Positions 56,624 to 62,553 of a stretch of 64,000 nt of DNA are shown here, one piece after another (position 1 is the first letter of the stretch; each line of letters begins with the position of its first letter). Source of the DNA: Deltaproteobacteria bacterium (GTDB lineage Bacteria > Myxococcota > Kuafuiibacteriia > Kuafuiibacteriales > Kuafuiibacteriaceae); contig JADJBV010000001.1 of assembly GCA_016703535.1 (NCBI GenBank), positions 6,004,001 through 6,068,000 of the forward strand, read 5' to 3'. The notes under the pieces were generated by a model. The model had not been told where the DNA came from. It made no database searches and saw only the letters and a list, made by a program, of their open reading frames with translations. The translations under genes and the position numbers were made by a program.

Positions 56624-58162
56624 TCAAGGATTCCGAGGACCAAAGCGATTGAGGAAGACGTACAACTTCCCGGCGAGGTCCCTGCGGGCCACGTAATAGA
56701 CCAAAATGTCGGGGCCTCCCCCCGATTTTCCCGCAGGCAGGACCGAGGTGGTGTTGGTCCCGGAGCAGCGGAGCGTAAACTTGCCCTCCCCTTCGAAGAG
56801 CTCGTCACTCCCCGCCGGCCGACCTCGCAGCAGGCGCATCTCTTCGCCGCCTTGAGAGAGGATCACGTCCCTTCGCCCGTCGCCGTCGAAGTCATGCCCG
56901 AACAGCGGCGCGGTGCCCCGGAGCGCCGCCCCGACCGACAGGTCCATGCCGAAGCTGGTGTCGAGGGACTGGACCGGCCGCGGCGTGAAGAACTGACCTT
57001 TTTCGGAGGAGCGCTTCCGAATCCGGACCTCGAGGTCGATCTTGGATTGGAGCAGGGCCCGGGACATGGAGACGATCGAGACCTCGCTGAAGGGCTGGAG
57101 CATCTCGAGTTGTCCGTCGCCATCGGCGTCTTCGTAGCGGGCCAAGGCCGCAAAACCTTGGTCCTCGAAGATCTGGGCCGGCTGCTCCTCGAAGCCGCCG
57201 GTGGCCAGCCCCCGGTGGAGCATCACCTTGGTCTTCAGGGTGGTGATGCCACCGCCGATCTTGGTCAACACCAGGTCCAAGATCCGGTCCCCATCGAGAT
57301 CGACCAGCTCGGCCGACGCCCCTGAGTCCCGGGACTCCAGCTCTTCTTTGGTGCGGGTCTGGTACCAACGTTGCCAACTCGGCTGGTCGGCGATCCCGTG
57401 GGTGGCGTGGCCGAGGTGAATGCTGACCCGGTCTTCGTAGTGGGTCACCAGGTCCAGGAGGCCGTCGCCGTTTTGATCGACCAGATCCAGGTTGGGGATC
57501 ACCGTCGTCACCCGCAAGGCGAAGGGCCGCCCGGGGCTCCCGCCTCGACCCGAGCGGCGAAAGTTCGGCGACTCGGCGTCGTAGTAAAAAAACGGATCGA
57601 CCTTGGGATCGGCCCAACGTTTCCACGCCTCACCCTCTTGCCGGTGCAGCTCCAGGGCCCGGCGGGTGGGCACCACCAAAAGTGGCCGCTCCAAGTGGGT
57701 CTTGGCGAAGTCCCAAGGCTGCAGATCATCTTCTTCGCCCTGCCCCACCACCGTCGGTTGGGTGATGATCCGTGTCGGGACGCCGGCCTTTTTTCCGGCC
57801 AAAGATTGGGCGTAGACGCCGATGCCGGTCAGGTACACCACCTCTTCGCCTGGAGCCGGCAACACGTCGCCGACGTCGTAGACCGCCGCGTCCGCAGGCG
57901 CCGGGAAGATCAGCTCGGGTTTGTCGGCGTAGCCTTCGGCGCTCCGAAAAAACACCGCCAAAAACCGCTCGGCCCGAGGGCCATAACCGCGGCGGAAGGA
58001 GACCAAAAGATCGGTGCGCCCGTCGCCGTCGAGATCGCCATAGGTTGCGGAGAGGAGACTCCCAGGCACCGAAAGCTCCAAACGATCGAAGCCCGCCCAG
58101 GCGGCCTTCGGGGAACAGAGGAGGAGAATCGATGAACAAAGGGCCAATAAAAGGCGGTGCAT
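56624..58162 (-). CDS. Secreted FG-GAP/VCBS repeat protein
   Basis: 512 residues with a cleavable signal peptide (MHRLLLALCSSILLLCS, cleavage near AWA-G). It has at least five calcium-loop/FG-GAP motifs of the integrin-alpha type (GDLDGDGRTDLL, DQNGDGLLDLV, DLDGDRILDLVL, DADGDGQLEML, DFDGDGRRDVIL), suggesting a calcium-binding beta-propeller outside the cytoplasm. No catalytic domain is visible. The ATG at 58162 is chosen because the signal peptide starts there. It is 31 bp upstream of pal on the same strand and divergent from the amidase gene. Confidence 0.85.
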   Translation of the reverse strand: MHRLLLALCSSILLLCSPKAAWAGFDRLELSVPGSLLSATYGDLDGDGRTDLLVSFRRGYGPRAERFLAVFFRSAEGYADKPELIFPAPADAAVYDVGDVLPAPGEEVVYLTGIGVYAQSLAGKKAGVPTRIITQPTVVGQGEEDDLQPWDFAKTHLERPLLVVPTRRALELHRQEGEAWKRWADPKVDPFFYYDAESPNFRRSGRGGSPGRPFALRVTTVIPNLDLVDQNGDGLLDLVTHYEDRVSIHLGHATHGIADQPSWQRWYQTRTKEELESRDSGASAELVDLDGDRILDLVLTKIGGGITTLKTKVMLHRGLATGGFEEQPAQIFEDQGFAALARYEDADGDGQLEMLQPFSEVSIVSMSRALLQSKIDLEVRIRKRSSEKGQFFTPRPVQSLDTSFGMDLSVGAALRGTAPLFGHDFDGDGRRDVILSQGGEEMRLLRGRPAGSDELFEGEGKFTLRCSGTNTTSVLPAGKSGGGPDILVYYVARRDLAGKLYVFLNRFGPRNP

Positions 58163-58355
58163 CAGGGGCTCGGGCGGCGGCATCGTCGCGAGCCCGCCCA
58201 CGGGACGCAACCCGTCGACCCCACCACTTCTTCCCCCCGGCCCGGTTCCCCCCGGGCCCGGTTGCCCCGCCCGTTTTTCCGGCCCGGCGTCACCCACCCC
58301 CTGCCCCATCAGTCCAGCCCCCCAAAAACGCCTCAAATCCAGGCCCTTCCGCGTA

Positions 58356-58374
58356 TGTGGTATGTATACCCACA
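58356..58374. promoter_or_regulatory. Operator-like palindrome before amidase gene
   Basis: TGTGGTATGTATACCCACA: short inverted arms (TGTGG/CCACA) around an AT-rich GTATAC core, in an otherwise GC-rich leader between the divergent FG-GAP and amidase genes. It looks like a repressor site or promoter element. It overlaps the candidate amidase ATG at 58362, which favours a later start. Confidence 0.3.
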
Positions 58375-58382
58375 GGCCCCCA

Positions 58383-60017
58383 ATGCGCGTCAAGACGACC
58401 CCAAAATCCAAGGCCGGACCCCTCTCCCAAACCAGGTCCCTCGCCCGAACCCGCGCCCTCCGCACCGCGGTCGTCGAGCCCCCCGAGCCCTCCGCTGCCG
58501 CCCAGGCCACGGTGGACGCCGGCGGCACCCCGACCTTGGGCCACGGCGGTCAAGCGGGCTTCGTCGATCGGCTGGTCGCCCTTCGGATGGGCACCCCGCT
58601 GGGGCCGGTCCATGCTGCCTCGGTGAACAGCGTAGAGAGCTCGGCGCCCGTCGCTTCGGCCCACAACTTGGCCGAAGAGAGCAAGACCTGGGACGCGACC
58701 CAAACTGCGGCCTTGATCCGATCCGGTGAAGTGTCGGCGGTCGAGGTGGTGCAGGCGGCGATCACTCGGGCCAAAGCCACCGACGCCGAGCTCCACGCGA
58801 TCGTCCATGAGCTCTACGCCCAAGGCCTGGCCGCCGCGACGTCAGAGCGACGGGGTTGTTTCGCCGGCGTCCCGACCTTCATCAAAGACATGGAAGACCT
58901 GGCCGGTGCGCCCACGGGCTTGGGCTCGGCGGCGATCAAACCCGGGCCGGCTCAAGAGACCGCGGCCAGCGTCGCTCAGTTCCTCTCCAGTGGGACGATC
59001 ACCATCGGCAAGAGCAGCACCGCCGAGTTTGGCCTCAACGCCACCACCGAACCGGTGTTCGGCAAGCCAACTTGCAATCCCCACCACCTCGGCCATTCGG
59101 TGGGGGGCTCCTCGGGTGGCGCCGCGGCCTTGGTGGCGGCCGGGGTGGTGCCCATCGCCCACGGCGGCGACGGCGGCGGCTCGATCCGGATCCCGGCGGC
59201 CTTTTGTGGTTTGGTGGGCCTGAAGGCGAGCCGGGGGCGGTTGGTCCCGATGGCCACCAGCAAGCGGATGCCCGTCAAGTTGGCCACCTACGGCGTCTTG
59301 ACCCGCAGCGTCCGGGACACGGCCGCGTTTTTCGCCGAGGTGGACCACCCGATCCAAGGGCTGGCGCCGATCGGCAAGGTGGAGGGTCCCGGCAACACCA
59401 AGCGGCGGATCGGCGTCTTCATCGATCCGCCCAACGGCACCCCGGTCGATCCCGAGGTGCGGGCCGCGTGTTTGGCCGTCGCCAAGACCCTCGAGGGCCA
59501 AGGCCACCAGGTCGACTTCGTGCCCGCGCCCTACGATCAGCAGCTGGTCGACGACTTCTTGCTCCACTGGGGGCTCCTGGCGTTCGGCGTCGAGCAGATC
59601 GTCAAGCGCCAACCCGGCGGTGACGTGGAGCGCCTGGAGCCGTGGACCCGCAACCTGGCCCAACAGGCGAAGAAGAACTGGTGGCGGATCCCGACCGCAA
59701 TCTGGCGCCTCCGCCGCTACCAAGCGAAGTACGAAGAGACCTTCCGACGATGTGACGTGTTGTTGTCGCCAACCACCGCCGCGCCTGCGCCCAAACTCGG
59801 TTACCTCTCGGCCGATCAACCCTACGAACAACAGGTCGAGCGCCTCCTCACCTTGTTGCCCTACACGCCCGTGCAAAACACCTCGGGTGGCCCGGCGATC
59901 TCTGTGCCGGTCGCGAAGAACAAAGATGGCCTCCCGATCGGCGTACAGCTCGCATCGCCGATGGGTGAGGAGCGGCGGCTGTTGGAGTTGGCCTTCGCCT
60001 TGGAGCACCAGGGTTAA
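58383..60017 (+). CDS. Amidase (amidase-signature family)
   Basis: 544 residues. Ser-cisSer-Lys hydrolase with the complete triad: Lys168 in FIKDMEDLAG, cis-Ser243 in VGGSSGGAAALVA and nucleophile Ser267 in GGDGGGSIRIPA (24 residues apart, as expected). The C-terminal PVQNTSGGPAISVPVAKNKDG and LPIGVQLASPMGEER are also typical. The first ~95 residues are Arg/Thr/Pro-rich and do not belong to the fold; the homologous part begins near TWDATQTAALIRSGEVSAVE, so the true start may be later (for example the ATG at 58587) or at 58362. No clear signal peptide. The amide substrate is unknown. Confidence 0.88.
   Translation: MRVKTTPKSKAGPLSQTRSLARTRALRTAVVEPPEPSAAAQATVDAGGTPTLGHGGQAGFVDRLVALRMGTPLGPVHAASVNSVESSAPVASAHNLAEESKTWDATQTAALIRSGEVSAVEVVQAAITRAKATDAELHAIVHELYAQGLAAATSERRGCFAGVPTFIKDMEDLAGAPTGLGSAAIKPGPAQETAASVAQFLSSGTITIGKSSTAEFGLNATTEPVFGKPTCNPHHLGHSVGGSSGGAAALVAAGVVPIAHGGDGGGSIRIPAAFCGLVGLKASRGRLVPMATSKRMPVKLATYGVLTRSVRDTAAFFAEVDHPIQGLAPIGKVEGPGNTKRRIGVFIDPPNGTPVDPEVRAACLAVAKTLEGQGHQVDFVPAPYDQQLVDDFLLHWGLLAFGVEQIVKRQPGGDVERLEPWTRNLAQQAKKNWWRIPTAIWRLRRYQAKYEETFRRCDVLLSPTTAAPAPKLGYLSADQPYEQQVERLLTLLPYTPVQNTSGGPAISVPVAKNKDGLPIGVQLASPMGEERRLLELAFALEHQG
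59062..59075. repeat. Palindrome GCAAG-N4-CTTGC
   Basis: Spacer CCAA. Inside the amidase gene. Confidence 0.6.
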
Positions 60018-60067
60018 GTTGGAGCGCCGGCGCAAAAAAGCCGGGCAAGCCAGATCAACAGGCTCCT

Positions 60068-60100
60068 AGGGTTGACGCCTAGGCCTTCGGCCTGCACCCT
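60068..60100 (+). terminator. Hairpin between amidase and OmpA-type genes
   Basis: AGGCC-TTC-GGCCT (60081-60093) is a perfect 5-bp hairpin, with an outer AGGGT/ACCCT pairing (60068-60072 with 60096-60100). It follows the amidase stop by about 50 bp and ends 6 bp before the GTG of the next gene. No T-run follows, so it may be a terminator or a leader structure over the ribosome site. Confidence 0.35.
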
Positions 60101-60106
60101 GCACTC

Positions 60107-61015
60107 GTGCGGATACTTCCGACCCTACTCCTATTCATCGGAGCGCTGGTGGCGGTGACGCCCGCCGACGCAGCCCAGGTCGAGGATCATCCGGCGGTCA
60201 AGGCCTATGCCGGCAGCGTCGCCACCCGCCGCGACGACGACGGATTCAAGACCTACTCCTTGGTCACCGGGGTGAACGAAAAGGCAAAAACCGACGAGGA
60301 AGGTCTACAAACGCTCAAGGTCGAGGGCAACGTCACCCGTCTGGCCTACGAAAATCCCAAGGACCGCTCGGCCCACGAGATCTTCACCAACTACCGCGAG
60401 GGGCTCGAGAAGGGTGGGTTCAAGATCTTGTTCGCGTGTTCAGAGAAGCAGTGCGGGCCAAGTTATGCGTCGAGCCGGTGGGGTCGAGTCACGGGCATGC
60501 GATATTATTCTTCGGAGCAACACTACCTCGCGGCGAAGGCGACCCAAAACGGGCAGGAGATCTACGCGGCAATTTTGGTCGCCAAGTTGCGCCACCAGGT
60601 CGAGATCGTCGAAGTCACCCCGATGGAACAGGGGCTCGTCACGGCCCAAGCGATCGGCGAAGGGCTGAAGAGTGAGGGTCGAGTGGTCCTGGACGGCATC
60701 TTCTTCGACACCGACAAAGCCACGATCAAGGCGGAATCGAAGGCGGCGCTGGAGACCATCGCTCAATATCTGAAGGACCACCCCAAGCTCAGCGTCTTTA
60801 TCGTCGGGCACACCGACGGCACCGGCGCCTTCGATCACAACCAGGCGCTGTCCAAGGCGCGGGCGGCCTCCGTCGCGGCCGCCCTGACCAAGGTCCACGG
60901 GATCGATGCCCAACGGCTGGGCTCCTACGGCGTCGGGCCCTTGTCACCGCGCAAGACGAACGAAAGCGAAGCGGGACGCGCGGAGAACCGCCGGGTAGAG
61001 ATGGTCCAGCGTTAG
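60107..61015 (+). CDS. DUF4892 / OmpA-like outer-membrane protein
   Basis: 302 residues from a GTG at 60107. Signal peptide (ILPTLLLFIGALVAVTPADA, cleavage near DAA-Q). The N-terminal part (HPAVKAYAGSVATRRDDDGF, YENPKDRSAHEIFTNYREGL, FACSEKQCGPSYASSRWG, RYYSSEQHYLAAK) matches the DUF4892 pattern. The C-terminal ~110 residues form an OmpA peptidoglycan-binding domain (GIFFDTDKATIKAESKAALE, VGHTDGTGAFDHNQALSKAR, GVGPLSPRKTNESEAGRAEN). It probably ties an envelope function to the cell wall. A hairpin lies just upstream. It is not in an evident operon. Confidence 0.85.
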   Translation: MRILPTLLLFIGALVAVTPADAAQVEDHPAVKAYAGSVATRRDDDGFKTYSLVTGVNEKAKTDEEGLQTLKVEGNVTRLAYENPKDRSAHEIFTNYREGLEKGGFKILFACSEKQCGPSYASSRWGRVTGMRYYSSEQHYLAAKATQNGQEIYAAILVAKLRHQVEIVEVTPMEQGLVTAQAIGEGLKSEGRVVLDGIFFDTDKATIKAESKAALETIAQYLKDHPKLSVFIVGHTDGTGAFDHNQALSKARAASVAAALTKVHGIDAQRLGSYGVGPLSPRKTNESEAGRAENRRVEMVQR

Positions 61016-61071
61016 CCATACGCGGCCCGAGCGTGGCACGACCTTGACGCCGGACCCCTGCGGCCTACACC

Positions 61072-61261
61072 CTAGTGTCCCGTCCGGGAAGTTCGGATCA
61101 AGTTCGCGCTCGTCCCTTTCGCCGCTGCTCGACCCGCGGCCTGCGGCCGCCCTTTCGGGCTACTCGGTCATTGGGGGCAACCCAACTCCCTCCGTAGCGC
61201 GTCGAGCAGCGACGAAAAAACTTCGCGGGAACATGATCGAACTTCCCGGACGGGACACTAG
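61072..61261. mobile_element. 190-bp MITE-like inverted-repeat element
   Basis: Both ends read CTAGTGTCCCGTCCGGGAAG inward, with 24-bp perfect arms (61072-61095 and 61238-61261). The arms continue imperfectly, and a second paired block occurs inside (61117-61137 with 61196-61216, two mismatches). There is no coding capacity. The terminal CTAG could be part of the repeat or a C-TA-G target as used by IS630/Tc1-type elements. No transposase is in the window. It ends 4 bp before the start codon of the small heme lipoprotein. Confidence 0.75.
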
Positions 61262-61265
61262 GCTC

Positions 61266-61385
61266 ATGCGCACCCTCCCCTTCCTGCTCTTGTCTTTGCT
61301 CCTGAGCACCTTCGCGCTGGGCTGCGAGCCGGAAGAAGGCGAGACCACGTCGACCAGCGGCTGCATCGGCTGTCACCTGCAATAA
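61266..61385 (+). CDS. 39-residue lipoprotein with C-terminal CxxCH motif
   Basis: A tiny protein: a full lipoprotein signal (MRTLPFLLLSLLLSTFALGC, Cys20) and only 20 mature residues ending in GCIGCHLQ. CIGCH is a c-type heme-attachment motif. If real, it is a minimal membrane-tethered heme peptide or the stump of a longer cytochrome; downstream frames show no obvious continuation. The open frame extends upstream through the MITE-like element, but the signal peptide fixes the ATG at 61266. Because the element ends at 61261, the ribosome site must lie in its right arm. The signal is convincing; whether heme is attached is unknown. Confidence 0.6.
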   Translation: MRTLPFLLLSLLLSTFALGCEPEEGETTSTSGCIGCHLQ

Positions 61386-61526
61386 CGAGGTTCAAGGGCA
61401 CGCATCGCCGGCGAATGCTCTGGATCGCCGCAAACCACGTCGCAGCGATCTGAGGCCGGACCTGGTCCTTCGCGGGAGCGGCCCCTCAAAAATCCACCAG
61501 TGGGTCCCCGAATTCAGTATCGGAAG
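61386..61526. other. Intergenic region
   Basis: About 140 bp without a recognised feature. An in-frame continuation of the heme lipoprotein does not show cytochrome-like sequence. Confidence 0.3.
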
Positions 61527-62438
61527 ATGATGACTCCTTCGGCTCGTTTTGGCGTGGGCGTTGTCCTGGTCGGGCTCAGCTTCGCTCCGTCGGTGGCCGA
61601 ACCTTGTTCGATTTTGCCGGGGCCCCAGGTGATCATCCCGCCGAACCGAGCACCAGCTTCGCTACCGGGCATCTATCTCAGCGGATCGACGGCGACCTCC
61701 TCTGTCGGCCTCCCCAACACCCAACTCTACGTCGACTCCAGCACCACCCCGCTGGCGAGCCACTTGGTGCCGGCCCCCTTGCTTCGGGGCTACTTTCTCG
61801 TCCCCGATGCCCCGTTGACCGAAGGCACCCTGCTGCGGATCGAAGCCACCAACCTGAGCAGATCACTCCTCATCGAACAGGCGTCTCCACTCCCCTTGAC
61901 CCTGGGGCCCCTGGTAGCCGAGCCCCTTTGGCGGGGTCAGGCGGAGGTCACAACCTCGGACGGTTCTTGTGTTCGGCAGGCCGAGGTCGTGTCCGCGGAG
62001 GTCCTGGTGAGTGTGCCGCCGGAGTGGCGGGACGCGCTTTATTACACGACCAAAGTCGATGGGCAGCCCTACTCTCAACACGGCCTGTCGATGTCGATCG
62101 GCCGCAGCGCTCAAGGCGCCGGCGTCGATCGGATCTTCGTGATCTGCGACGACGGAGGTGGATTTGCGCTCTCGGGCGGCGTCCGCCCTGGCGAACACGT
62201 GGTCACCATGGAGGCCGTCATCCCCGGGACGTCCACGGTGCTCACGAGCGATCCACTGACCATCACCTTGAGTTGTGACGCCACACCGCAGGCGCCGAAC
62301 CTCGAAGGGACCACCAACCCAGGGCTCGAGACCGAGGCTCGCTGCGGTTGCACGACCTCACCCCGCGGCGGCATGAACGAGGCCTGGATCCTCGGCTTCG
62401 CGATCGGGCTGAGGCGGCGGGCATCCGCTCGAAGTTGA
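61527..62438 (+). CDS. Secreted protein with short MYXO-CTERM-like tail
   Basis: 303 residues. Signal peptide (RFGVGVVLVGLSFAPSVA), then a beta-rich body of ~230 residues with paired Cys (EPCSILPGPQ, DGSCVRQAEV, VICDDGGGFA). The family is not recognised; its Pro-rich strands suggest one or two Ig-like domains. The C-terminus reads ARCGCTTSPRGG, a short hydrophobic stretch (EAWILGFAIGL), then RRRASARS. This fits a MYXO-CTERM sorting tail although the helix is short. Two adjacent ATGs (61527, 61530) are possible starts; a GTG at 61500 is less likely. Confidence 0.65.
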   Translation: MMTPSARFGVGVVLVGLSFAPSVAEPCSILPGPQVIIPPNRAPASLPGIYLSGSTATSSVGLPNTQLYVDSSTTPLASHLVPAPLLRGYFLVPDAPLTEGTLLRIEATNLSRSLLIEQASPLPLTLGPLVAEPLWRGQAEVTTSDGSCVRQAEVVSAEVLVSVPPEWRDALYYTTKVDGQPYSQHGLSMSIGRSAQGAGVDRIFVICDDGGGFALSGGVRPGEHVVTMEAVIPGTSTVLTSDPLTITLSCDATPQAPNLEGTTNPGLETEARCGCTTSPRGGMNEAWILGFAIGLRRRASARS

Positions 62439-62553
62439 GCACCCGCTTCAAGGTGTTGGCGTAGGATAGCGCCGTTCGGAAGCTGCACCCGTACGCCCGG
62501 GGGCGCCGCCTCGAGGGTCAAGAGGGCCAGCCGCTTCAGGACACCGGGAGGCA

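Noticed and set aside
61044..61265. N-terminal extension of the small heme lipoprotein through the MITE-like element
   Set aside because: The extension is the translated inverted repeat and would bury the lipoprotein signal; the ATG at 61266 is consistent with a mature lipoprotein.
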